This document shows, in pieces, positions 1-12,430 of a stretch of 64,000 nt of DNA. Positions within the stretch are counted from its first letter, which is position 1; the number at the start of each line of letters is the position of its first letter. The translations under genes were made by a program, and so were the position numbers. The stretch covers positions 27,590,001-27,654,000 of the forward strand of contig NC_091976.1 in NCBI RefSeq assembly GCF_036711975.1, read 5' to 3'. The notes below the pieces were generated by a model. It worked only from the letters and a program-made list of their open reading frames with translations, did no database searches and had not been told where the DNA came from. The DNA is from Onthophagus taurus (lineage: Eukaryota > Arthropoda > Insecta > Coleoptera > Scarabaeidae).

Positions 1-1286
1 GGAGCTCCGTGTGAAAACTGAATCTAGCAGCGTTAGCCACAAAGATTTGTCGAATTTTTTGCTGCATACAACCAGTTTAAGTTTATTCCTCCAATTGTGA
101 CACCTCTATTATATAAATGAAATAAGTCATAAGATTATGAATGTTAGATTTACTGATAAAATTCTTTTCCACATTTTTATTCGTACTGAGTTAATATAGT
201 GACAATCAAAATATTTTTTATCTTCATTTTTATTAAAAAAACCAAGAAAGCTGAGTTTAGGTTACCTTGGTTAATTTAATTAATTAAATATTTATTTAAG
301 TTGATTAAAGGTAAATATAAAAGCTTGTTGTTTTCTATTGTTGAAATATTTTAAAGTAAATAATAAAATATTTCCATTTAAGAATGTTTAAAATAAATAA
401 ATCTAATAATTTTGTATTAATAACGGTAGATTGAGTGATGTTTAAAAAGTTGATTAGCTTTAAATTTAGCCTAATTAAATTAATACTTTGGTGATAATTA
501 ATAGATTTGTCAAAACATGTTTCGATTTTCCCCATTTATTTTTCTTGGAAAATTTAGATAAATACAAAAAAGTTGTTATAACACGTGTTATAAAACACTA
601 ATTTGTTATCTAAACGTGTCATTTTTTTTGATGAACCTTATACAGAAACCAGACACTTATTCATCCTATCAAGAATATAAATTATACTTAACGACATTAT
701 TGTAAACATTAACTCGAAAACGTGAAAATATGCGGGTTCTATCTAGAATTTTAACGGGATTTTGTCGATGATTCATAAATCTATAATTAAAGAAAATAAT
801 TTCGCTTTGTACTTCCCAAAAAAATACTTCTCAAGGAATTATTTAAAAAACAAGTCTTGAGGTTCTTTAAAACAAAAAATTAAGATAACCCATTTTTTAT
901 TTACAGAATATTGTACACAAAAAAAACTCGATAAATATTTACCTTACGTTTATTAAAACAAAAATAAATGCCTTTCCCAAGGTAGTCTCGGCTTTAATCA
1001 TCATATTTTTAATTTTCTCGAAACGGGGCGCCTTTTTTATTTTTTTTTATTTTGAGAAGAATAAAAATTGCCTCGTTTCTCCTAAAACCTATTTTTACAG
1101 CACTTTATCTCGCTTATCGCTTAATAATTTTACAAATTTATAACCATACAATCGTAAATTAATTAAGAAACATCACAAAAACGGATTACTTTCACAATAA
1201 CAAAAAGTTATAAAACGAATTAAAAACTATAATATTATTCTTTTGAAGTTAGGCACATAGTTGTATTTGTATAAAGTCGAAATTGA
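1..1286. other. 3' flank of the lava-lamp-like gene, no gene seen
   Basis: AT-rich sequence with only short chance reading frames. The part nearest 1287 should be the 3' untranslated region of the minus-strand gene; a candidate polyadenylation signal (TTTATT on the plus strand, AATAAA on the minus) lies at 1036-1041, about 245 bp past the stop, with another near 950. The rest shows no repeat or coding signal that I recognise. Confidence 0.5.
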
Positions 1287-4200
1287 CTAAATATCATCCA
1301 CTTTTGGTGTGCTACGACCCCATAACCAATTTAATAGTACTTTTGATGGACTTTGAACATCTCGAGCTAAAAAAAAAAAATAATTATTATCATTAATTTA
1401 TCTGTGGATAATTTAATCGCTTCATCATCATGATTTTACTATTTTATACATAAAATAAATACTTACATAACGTATAATTTGCATCTAAAAGTCTAGCTGC
1501 AGCTTCTGGTGGAAGTTTAGAAGCTTCATCTCTATGTTGTTGCATGATGGACATTTGTTGATATCTCCTTCTTTCTTTTTCATCCAAAACCGATTTATCT
1601 TTACTATAACTCAACGTTTTTAATTCGGATAACTTTGAATTTAAAGGATTAACATTTTCGACATCTTGAACAATATTAACATCTCTTTGCGTTGAATCCA
1701 AAGTGGTTAGTGAAGTACTCGTTTCCGCTTCATCTTGATGAAATTTAACCCTTAATTGTTCCCGCTCTCGAAGCGCGTTCGAAAGTTTTAATTGTAAAGT
1801 ATCTCGTTCTTCTAAAAGTCGCATTAATTCATCGGTTAATTCTTCACAACGAACATCTCTTTGGTGTAACATATAAAGCGCCAAATCAAGTTCGGCTCGA
1901 CTAACGAGTTGATTTAAATCATCCGAATCTGAAAGTGTTGATTCAATTTGTGGTTGTTGTTGTATTATTGGTTGATTTGTTGATGATGTGTGTGATAAAT
2001 CAATTTCCGCAATTAATGAGTCGTAACTTTGACTTTTTTCGTAAAGTTCTTTTTGCAAATTTTGTATTTTAAACACTTGTTCCTCAATTATTTTTCGAAG
2101 CTCATCTAATTGCTTTTGTTCCTCCTCCAATAATAAGTTTTGCTCGTCAAATTTATTTTTTATCTCATCGTATTCAGCATTTTTTAGCGCCAATTCAGTT
2201 TGGATCTTTTGATACTCCTCTTGATCTTTTAATAACAAATTATTTCTATTAACTTGTTCTTGGAGTTGAAGCTTATAACTTTCCATGTCCATATCTTTTG
2301 AGGATAAAATCTCATCGTAATGAGTCTCTAAATTACTTAATCGCCGTTTTAAGCTTTCATTTTCCGACGATAACTCTTGGATTAAATTGGAATTTTCGCG
2401 ATCTTTGTTTGAGATTATTTCAAGGTGCTCGCGTTCTTTTTCGTTTAATAACGCGTTTAGTTTGGTTATTTCGATATCTTTTAATGAGAATTCGTCGCTC
2501 ATTGAGGAATATTTTTGTACCTCGGCGTTTAATATTTCAATTTGTTGATAATACTGTTGTAGATGGGTGTTTGCTGATGATAATTGTTGTTGATTATCGT
2601 AAATTTGTTGCTCTAATAAATTTAACGTTTCATTTTTTTCCGAAATCTCTTTAAATGCATTTTCTAATTTTATATTTAAATCATCTTTTTCTGTATTATT
2701 TAATTGATTAATATTATTTTTTTGAATTAATTGTTGATTTAAATTTTGAATTTCAATTTGAGTTTTTTCAGATAACTTTTTTAACTCATTTTCAAGTTCT
2801 TTGCAGTGATTTTCTTTACTTTCAACGTCCGATTTTAATTTAATCGATTCGTGTTGAATTTCTTCGTCGATTTTTTGTAGCTCAACGATTTTTTGGTCCT
2901 TTTCGATCAAAGCTTGATTTAATTCGTTAATTTTTGTTAAACACATATTAATTTCTTCTTTATTTTTTTCTAACTCAACGTTTAATTCGTTAATGAAGTA
3001 TTGTTTTTCATTAATTTGCGATTGTAAAGCTGAAATTTTATCAACCTCGTTTCTTATCTCTGCATCAACGTTTTTTCTTAACTCGTTATTTTCATTCACT
3101 AAAATATTGTGTTTCTCTTCTAATTCGGTTATTTCTTTCCTTAAAATTTGCTCAGTTTTATAAAATTCATTTTCACGCTCCTCAACATGCAATTTCCAAC
3201 TTTCAGCAATATCATAACCGCGTTGATCAACCTTTTTCATCCATTCATCAACTAATTGTTGTGAAGTTATCATCAACTTATTTTCATACTCCAATTCTTG
3301 TTGTTGCAACTTCTCAATTAATTTTTCTTTTTCCTCATTTAAATTTTTAATAACATTCTCATTATCACATTTATCATTTTGCAATTTAAAATTATCATAC
3401 TCATTTTTAAGCAAAGTTATTTCTTCATCATAATTCTTAACAATTTTTGCATTTTCTTCTTGTAATTTTTGAATTATTTCTTGATTTTGCAAAATTTCAT
3501 CCTTTAATGACTCCATTTCCGTTTTCATTCGTTTTAAATCATCATTTTCTTGTTGCAACTCTTCAATTCTTTTGATATTTTCATTAATTATATCATGATT
3601 TCGTGCATTCTTCATACTTATTTGTTCTTCTAAAACTCTAAATTGATCATTTTCTTGTTGTAATTGCAGAATTATTTGTTGATTTTTCGAAATTTCCTCT
3701 TTTAACGACCCAATTTCTAAACAAACACTTTTTAAATCATCATTTTCTTGTTGTAATTGTTGAATTATTTGTTGATTTTTCGAAATTTCCTCTTTTAACG
3801 ACCCAATTTCCAAACAAACTCTTTTTAAATCATCATTCTCTTCTTGCAATTGTTGAATTATTTGTTGATTTTCCAAACAATTTCTTTTTAAATCATCAAG
3901 ATTTTCATTTTCAAGTTGTAATTGTTGAACTTTTTGGTTAATTTCATCAATTAATTTGTGATTTTGTAAAATCTGATCTTTATAATAATCCAAATTTTCA
4001 TTCTTTTCTCGTAATTCTTCGTTTAATCGATTTTTTTCATTAACAACTAATAAATACTCAGATTCTGATTTCATATTTTCAGAAATTGGCTCAATCGATT
4101 TAGCCTTTTCGGCCGCTATTCGCAAACTTCTTTGCTCCTCTAACAACGTTTGTAACTCTTCGTTATCCAACGTTAAATCTTTGATAGTCTCAGTGAGTTC

Positions 4201-7200
4201 AGAAATTTGTACTTTTAAGTTTTCATGGTCAATATTAGACGATGTTTCTGGAATAACCACTTTCTTAGGACTTTCGTCTTCGCCCCATTGGAATTGTTCT
4301 AATTTCGTGTTTAATTCCCGCGTTTTATTTTGCCACGAAATAATTTCCAGTTCATGTTTTTCTTTGTTATCAACAAGCCGTTCATTTGCCAGCGTTAAAG
4401 TATCAACACGTTTTAACAAATTCCCTTTCTCATTTTTTTCTTTTTCTAATTCAGCGCCAATTTCTTTAATCCTCTTCTCTAACGTAGATATTTGCGATTT
4501 TAATTCATCTTCAATCGCGGTGTTTAAATCATCGAAATCATCTGATTTATTTTTGCTAAGTTGGGCTGCTAATTCATCATTTTTAACCTTAAATTCTTTT
4601 AATTTTTTCATTAATTTCCCCGATTTTTGTTGTGATAATCGTATCTCTTCCGAATGTCTTTCCCTGGCTTGCTCCAAAACGCGAATTTTTTCTTCCAACG
4701 TTAAAATTTGATTATGAAATTGATCGTTTTGTGGGGGCGACGTTGATAATTGAAGATGTTCTTGTTCTAATTTAACTTCTTCTGGGCTAAAACCCCAACC
4801 GTCGTCGTTTTCGCCGAAAGTATCCGTTACTAAATTATCAGGATAACATAAATATGATGTTTTTGGTTTGATTTCTTCTTCAACAACTGGAAGTGTTGAT
4901 TCAGCACAAATTTCTTTCGTTGGGGAGAACTCCACCAATTTTAATTCGGATACATCTTTATTAGTAATTAAAGTTTCTTCTGGAGGTAATATTTGATCAT
5001 CTAAAGATGTTTTAGATTCTTGGAGATACAACAACCTAGCTAATTCCCCGCTTAACGCCTCACATTGCTTTAAAGTCTCCTCCTTTTCTTTTTCAGTGTT
5101 AAAAAGCATAAATTCCAAGGATTTTATTTTACTTAATAATTCTTCGTTTTCGTTTAAATTAATGTTATTATTAGGATTTGTTGATAAAACCTCAACATTC
5201 TCAGACAAAATTAAATCGTTTTGAGGAGTTCCTGGCCAAGTAAACGTACTCAAATTATTTGTAGCATCATATTTTTGTAATTCTTTTAATTGCAAATTAA
5301 GATTTTCATTTTCAACATTTAATTCTTCAATTTTACTTTTTAAATCTGATTCATTCGCGAGTTTCATAATTAATTGTGAATTTTCTTCCTGATACATTTC
5401 GATTTGTTTATTTCTTTCTTCAACTATAACATTAAAATTTTCGATTTGTTCCAATAATTTTTGATTATTCTCATTAATTTCGCCCATAACCCTTTGATTA
5501 TCATCGATAAATCTTTGCTGTTCAACCAATTTATTTTTATAAGCCTCGATATCCCCGTTTAAAACAATTTGATACTCTTGTAAATCTTTTATTTGGTCGT
5601 TAAACATTTCGCATTTTTCCGCTAAAACTTTATGATCGTTGTTGTAAAATTCGATTTGATTTTGCAATTCAAATTCGGTTTTTTCGGCGTCTTCTTTTAA
5701 AGAAGAAATTATTTGCTCGTTATGTTTTTTATCGTTCTCTAAATTCGCAATTATTTGTTTTAATTGGACGTTTTCTGTTTCTAAGAAAACGAAATTTTCG
5801 TTGTTTGAGGAAACTTCGTTATAACTCATTTGCAAATTTTTAATCGAATTTTGTAAACTTTCGTTTTCCGAAATCATTTCTTTGTGGATTTTATTTAACA
5901 TTTCGTTTTCATTGATTGCATCTTGTAGTTTTTTCTCGATGATTTCATCGTTTTTAATCAAAAATTCGATTCGTTTCTCTAAAATATCTTCACTTTGGGA
6001 TAACTCGTCGTATTTATTATTTTTTTCTTCTAACTCAGCTCCTAATTCAACAGCCTTTCTTTCCAAAGACATCCTTCTTTCTTCAACTGAATACAACCCT
6101 TGCTCTAATTTGTTAACTTTTTCTTTAAATTTGTTTAATTCACCATCTTGAGTTTCAATAAATAATTCCATTTCTTTTATTTTCATTTCTAAAGCATTTG
6201 TATGAATTTGTAAGTTTTCATACTCCAATTTTTGCTTTTCTAAAGTTTCATTTTCTTTGGTTAAATTTTGTATTTGTTGTTTAAAGCTTTTAGCTTTTTG
6301 AGTTAATTTTTGTATTAAAACATCCTTTTTATTCATTTCCTCTACATTTATTGATGCTAATTCTTGACTTTGACTTTGCTTTTGATAATTTTCAACCTCA
6401 ATTTGCAAACTTTGACTTTGTTTCTGATAATTTTCAACCTCAATTTGTAAACTTTGACTTTGATTCTCAACCTGTAACAATTGTTGAGTTAATTTATTAA
6501 TTGTATCATGAGATTTTTGTTTTAAAGCATTATATTCAACATTAAGTTTGTTGTATTCATCTTTTTGGTGATTATTTTTTTCTTGTAATTCAAAAATATT
6601 TCTTTCAAGATTTTCAATCATACTCTCTAAATCAATTTTTTGTTTTTCTTTTTCTTTGCATTCATTTTCTAATTTTTGAGTAACCTCATTATATTTTAAC
6701 TCTAATTCTTGATATTGAGACGTTTTCTTTTTCAAATTAGCGGCAATTTTCTTCATTTTCTCCAATTGTTCTTTATTTCGATCTTCGAGTTCTTTAATTT
6801 TCTTTTCAAATGGCTCGATTGAATCGGTATTTGTTGTTATTTGATTTTGCAAACTTAAACATTTATTTTTTAACATTTCAATAGTTTCATGGAAATTTTT
6901 ATCTTTAAACTCAAGTTCTTTTTGTAATTTCGAAATTTCTCCTAATTTTTCCTCATACATTTCTTCAACACCTCTCAATTCGTCGTTTTTGCATTCAAGT
7001 AAATGCTCTGTATTCAAAATCTTATTATTTAACGACTTAATCTCGACTTGAAGCTCATTAATTATTTCAGTATTTCTATTTAATTCTTCTTCATACTCAT
7101 TAATTTGATCAATATTTGATTTTAAAACATTTTTTAATTCATTTACTTCCAAACTCATCTCATCATATCTCTTTTCATTCTCATTTTCTTTCTCTAATTC

Positions 7201-10200
7201 TTTAACAGCTAAATTTAAATCAGAAATAACCGAATTTAAATGTTGAATTTCTTCAATATGACTCTTTAACTCATCTTCTTTTACCTCCAATTCATTTCGT
7301 AACTCATTTAATTGATTCGAAGACGAAATCAATTCCACTTTATTTTCTTCTAAAACGGATTTATAATTTTCAATTTCATCCAAATTTTCGGATATTTTCC
7401 GCTCAAATTCTTCGATTTTCTTTTTCGCTTCGCGAAGTTCAGCTTCAATATCATCTTTTTCTTGTACTTTTTCAAAGTTTTCTTTAATTTGGATTCGAAG
7501 TGATTCATTTTCTTCTAAAATTGATTTATATTCCATTTCTAATGAACTCATCTTGGCTTCTAAATCCAATTTTTCACTGTTTATAAATTCTTGCCCCATT
7601 ATTTTCAATTTTAATTCTTGTATTTCTTGTTTTTGAATATCAATCAACATTTTATACTCTTCTATATCTTTTTTCAAATCATCATTTTGAGATTTTAAAT
7701 CAATTTCTTCCGTTTTAACATCCAATTTTACTTCCTTTGTTTGTGAAGGAGATCGAGATTTTGGATTACGTTTCTTCGATTTTTTATTTGGTTTTCGTTC
7801 TTCTTTAATTGGTTTATTTTCTTCGATTTCTTTGCTTTCGCTTTTTAATTCTTGAATGATCTTTTCTAAACCTTCTTTATCTTTTTTTAATTCTTGTAAA
7901 TGGACGTCTAATTCTTCTTTTTCAGTTTGAAGTTGTTCATAAGTTTCAACTAAAACATCACGATTATTCTCAATTTCTTTTATTTTAATATTTAATTGAT
8001 TATTTTCATTCGTTAATTGCTCCATTTTTTCCATTACTTCTCTCCTTTCGACTGTAAAAAGTTCAATTCTTTGCAAAAGTTCTGATGTTTCTTCTGTTAG
8101 TTGATTAACGCTTTCATTTAATTCTAAATTTTCAGCAAGATGTTCAGCACTACTTTTATTATCGCTTGGAATATTTGTATTTTTTTGGTATGCTTCTAAT
8201 TCGAGCTTTTCTTGTTGTGTTAATCCTTCAACAATTTCGATACTTTCAGCGCTAGAAACTTTTTCGGCGCTTAATTTTTCAAGTTTATCCATAAGCTCAA
8301 TATTTTCTTGGATGTAAGTTTCTAATTTTGAAGAAATTTCCTCTTTTTCTTTTGTAATTGAGGACATTTTCTCCTCTAACTTTTCATGCTCCTCCACCAA
8401 TTTTTTCTTCTCTTCCAATAAATCATTTTTTTCACTTTCTAATTTATCAAGTTGTTCTTCAAAATGAATTGATGTCATCTCAGATTTTACTTGGGCATTT
8501 TGTAGATGTGAAAGTCCTTCAAGTTTTTCTTTAAGCTCGTTTACTTTAATGTTGGAATCTTCTACGCCTTTAAATAGAAAAATAAAGACAATAATCAATA
8601 AAAACATAAAAATAATTAAAACTACCTTAGTTTTATTACTGATTAGCTTACAAATAAAAATATTAGCATTAATTTATAATTGCTTTACTTCACACTAATT
8701 ATAATGTTAAATAAAATAAAAACTCACTTTGGGAAAGTGTTAATATTTGGTTATCTTTGTAAGTTAGGATTTCAGAGAGCTCTGTGAGTTGTCTTTCGAG
8801 TTCGTTGGCGGCTTCAAGCGGAATTGTTTCTAAAATAAAATTTCAATAAAAATGTGAACTAGAGTAGCCTATACTCAACTTTTTCGCATTTTTTAAAAAG
8901 CTGTCTTTTGTAGTTAGTGTGTTAATTCTTAGAGGATCAAAAACTTATCTCAATGTGGTAACTATTTAGGGAGATAGAAATTGTTATAATCAAGTTAATA
9001 TTGAGGTTCATAAGAGATAAATAAATATATATTCACAAGGATTGCCAGGGGATTGAGGCAGGACTTGGGTGATGATTGGGAGAAGGATGCAAGTCAAAGT
9101 ATAACAAACCTGAACTATCCTAACATTCCTTCACGGTATAATTGAGGTTTCAAAACAAAACTGACCTATCCTAACATTCCTTCACGCTATAATTGGGGTT
9201 CAAAAGAAAACCCGACATTCCTTCACGCTATAATTGGGGGTTCAAAACAAAACTGACCTATCCTAACATTCCTTCACGCTATAATTGGGGTTCAAAAGAA
9301 AACCCGACATTCCTTCACGCTATAATTGGGGGTTCAAAACAAAACTGACCTATCCTAACATTCCTTCACGCTATAATTGGGGTTCAAAAGAAAACCCGAC
9401 ATTCCTTCACGCTATAATTGGGGGGTTCAAAACAAAACTGACCTATCCTAACATTCCTTCACGCTATAATTGGGGTTCAAAAGAAAACCCGACATTCCTT
9501 CACGCTATAATTGGGGGGTTCAAAACAAAACTGACCTATCCTAACATTCCTTCACGCTATAATTGGGGGTTCAAATAAAACTGACTTATCCTAACATTCC
9601 TTCAAGATATAATTTGGGTTCAAAAGAAAACTGTCATTCTTTCATGCTATAATTGGTGATTCAAAACAAAACTGATCTATCCTAACATTCCTTCACAGTA
9701 TAATTGGGGTTTCAAAAGAAAACTGACCTATCCTAACATTACCCAATACTTTTGGCAGAGTTGATTGACATTTGTAAACAATTGTCGCTAAATGCGCGCA
9801 ATTTTTAAATTATAAAAGATAAATTTCTGAAACTTCAAATGGGTCTCTAATCTTAGTATTTTCCATTCAGTTTAGAAGACAATGATGTTAAATATCCTCA
9901 GAGTGTTGATACAAATAAAAAAACACTCTTTTAAAGAACCTTAAAACAACTATTTACAAATTATATGAATTTGTACCATATAAAAATGCGAAAAAATCGA
10001 ATAAAACCGCTCCAGATAAATTCTAAAAATTATTTAAAGTTACTAACATAAAAATTTAACCATTCACAAACATATACTTCACATAAAAACCTTTTTTACC
10101 TTTCCCACCTGATGTTTCCATCAATTTTAATTGCAAACCACCTTTTTCTTCTTCCAACTCTGCAATTTTTTGCAACAGCTTCAAATTTTCATCGGTTAAT

Positions 10201-11566
10201 TTAACAATTTCAACATTATGATCCCCCATTTTTTTAAAACCATCGATTTTCTTATTTAATTCTTTGATCTTAGCTTTATGTTGGGCTTTAACCTTAATCA
10301 TGTTTTTGTTGCTTTCATCGAGTTGTTTCTTTAATTTCACCAAATCATCCTCTGGTTTTAATTCCATATCGAATAAAGACACAGATTTTAATTTTTCTTG
10401 AAGATTTTGAACAGTTTTTTGAACTTCTTCACTTTGGATCTCTTTTTCTTTAATAATTCCTTCTAATTCAGTAATTTTCTCATTTAATTTTAATAACTCA
10501 TCAGTTTCATTAGTTTTTTGAAGTTTTTTGTTGTCACTTTCAAGTTGTTTAATGGTTTCTTGTAATTTTTCAATTATGGAATCACCCTTTTGGAAGCTCT
10601 CAATCAATTCTTGTTGATTATCTACTTTATCTTGTAATTCGTTATTTGAAGATGTTAATTCTTTTCTTATATGTTCTAAATAATTATTTCTATCGTTTAA
10701 GTGACTAATTTCAATATCTTTATCAGCAACTTCCTCTTTTAATTGTTGAATTTCATCATTCATTTGCTGCTCAATATCGACAAAATTCTCCTGCATTTTT
10801 CTCATTTGCATTTTGGTTTCATCCAAAGCATCTAAAGTGTTTTTTCCTTTTTTACTCAGATTTTCAGACATTAATGTTATTGCTTTGGTTCGAGCATCAA
10901 TTACCGAATCTTTTTCTTTAATGTTTTCTTGAAGATCCAAAACATTTGCTTCTAATTTTTGGATTTTACCCGACATTTCAGTTAATTTTTTTTCTTTTAA
11001 GGTGAGGATGTTAAATAATTCTTGTGATGTCATTTCGGGTGAATAATCTTTTATGTCTACTTCGACAAACGATAGATTTAAAGGTGTTTGACTTATTAAT
11101 GATTGGGAAGCATCAAACTGGGCTCTTAATTGAGTTACCATCTCTTCAATACCTTTTTGACTCTTATCTCGCTCGGCTAATTTTAATCTAAATGTAACAA
11201 GAAATTTAAAAATCTTAATTTTTAAACAGTAAAAAAAACATACTTATTCTCTTCTAATTGTTGCCTTAATTTGTCTATTTTTTCGTTTGCGGGGGTTTCA
11301 ACTTTCTTCCCTGTTCCTTGCCCTTCTTTACCCCCTTCTTTTTTATTTTTATTAGCGCGCGCCTTCATTTTTGTTAATGTAGAAGCATAAGCTTCAACTT
11401 TTTCCTGTGTGACATTAACCTGTTCGTTTTTGCGCAACATCTCCTTTAACTGGGCAATTAAAAGTTGTTGCTGCTCGAATTGGTCTTTGAGATCATCCAA
11501 TTCTTGAACATTTGGGGGTCCTGGCCCTGTAGACCCCCCTGGGTCTTGTCCCAAACCCTTCCACAT
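1287..11566 (-). CDS. lva: Giant Golgi coiled-coil protein, lava-lamp-like (5 coding exons)
   Basis: Exons on the minus strand are 11566-11244, 11187-10100, 8829-8728, 8567-1467 and 1366-1287. All junctions are GT..AG, phases agree, and the total is 8,694 nt, giving about 2,897 aa. The start is the ATG at 11566, reading MWKGLGQDPGG; an apparent acceptor at 11579-11580 puts 12 nt of leader before it. Residues ~20-107 are a first coiled coil followed by a Lys/Gly-rich linker. Almost everything else is heptad coiled coil rich in Glu, Lys, Leu, Asn and Gln. A break near the middle contains an acidic, aromatic patch (DDGWGFSPEE). The last exon encodes a short tail ending LLNWLWGRSTPKVDDI. Length, N-terminal layout and C-terminal block fit insect lava lamp, a Golgi protein linking spectrin and dynein to Golgi vesicles during cellularisation. 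A different golgin is the main alternative, because coiled coils resemble each other by composition. No membrane segment was seen. Confidence 0.68.
3653..3895 (-). repeat. In-frame tandem repeat inside the lva coiled coil
   Basis: Three successive units of about 90 bp encode near-copies of a roughly 30-residue segment (core IIQQLQQENDDLK followed by CLEIGSLKEEISKNQ). A second in-frame duplication of 42 bp lies near 6362-6460 (core QSQSLQIEVENYQK, twice). The units keep the heptad phase, so they lengthen the rod without breaking it. Confidence 0.75.
9115..9745. repeat. Dimeric minisatellite in lva intron 2
   Basis: Tandem array inside the 1.27-kb intron between exons 10100 and 8829. The repeat is about 92 bp and consists of two related half-units of about 53 and 39 bp, each containing ACATTCCTTCACGCTATAAT followed by a G-run and GTTCAAAA. 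Central copies are almost identical; edge copies (9120-9180 and 9590-9740) are diverged, as expected from unequal crossing-over. The chance reading frame across it at 9285-9578 is not a gene. Confidence 0.9.
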
Positions 11567-12430
11567 ACTGGGTACTATCTGCGATTAAATGGCCAAAAAA
11601 TTAATGGTTTGGAAACGTTGACAAGTGGTTGTTGGTATTTTTAAAAGATTAATTTAAAAAAGTGCTCTTTAAAGTATAATTACCTGGTTGTTGCCAGTTT
11701 TTGGCAAATAAATAAATATTTTGGTGGATGACAGGAACACAGTACACGTATTAAATTGAATTGTCAAAACTGTGCCAACCTAATTTTTAATTAGTGTTAA
11801 AATCCCTGTGGTTCATAAGGTTTTTTTCAAAAGAATTGTTATTTTTAAATAATAATTAAAAAAATCTTGATTAAATATTAATTATTAACAAAATATCTTC
11901 ATGACATAATTGTCTTTACTAAAATTGTTAAAAAATTGTCATTTTATTTATTTATATTTTGACATTTGTTTAAATTCAAGAATACTAACATAGCGCCATC
12001 TAACAATAATTTTTATTAAATTGATTTATTAAAATAAATTATTAATAAATAATAAATTTTACTTATTAAATATTAAATAATACCTTTGATTATATATAAT
12101 CAAAGAATAATACTTAATAAATTTAAATATTGAAATGTACTTTTCTATAGATTTCCTTTTTCAAGAACACATATCTAATGCGCATGTGCCATATATATAT
12201 ATATATGTTAACTTCAAAAAACTCGTTTTAAACGCATTTAACTGAGTTTTTGTAAAAAACTTTTCAAAAGCACGTTAATTTTCATCGAAATTTCATCATT
12301 ACACCTCAAAAGGTAACATACCGATTAGTTTTATTAGAATTCATTGGAATTACAAATTTTATTTATTATAACCTCAAATTTATAACCTTAAATTTAAATT
12401 ATCGTTATTACCAGGATTTGAGTCACAAAA
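11567..12430. promoter_or_regulatory. Divergent intergenic region between lva and Gemin5
   Basis: Separates the minus-strand lva start (11566) from the plus-strand Gemin5 start (12431). On the minus strand a donor-like CCAG|GTAATT at 11684 and an acceptor at 11579-11580 suggest a noncoding leader exon of lva upstream of 11684, leaving only about 700 bp for both promoters. No TATA box stands out. A short AT dinucleotide run lies near 12192-12206. Transcription starts cannot be placed from sequence. Confidence 0.45.

Noticed and set aside
2298..2654. Plus-strand frames inside lva (also 4181-4711 and 5882-6151)
   Set aside because: They are reverse-strand shadows of the coiled-coil exon; low-complexity composition, no start context or conserved domain.
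9285..9578. 97-aa repetitive plus-strand frame
   Set aside because: Open only because the minisatellite unit lacks stops in that phase; it lies in an intron.
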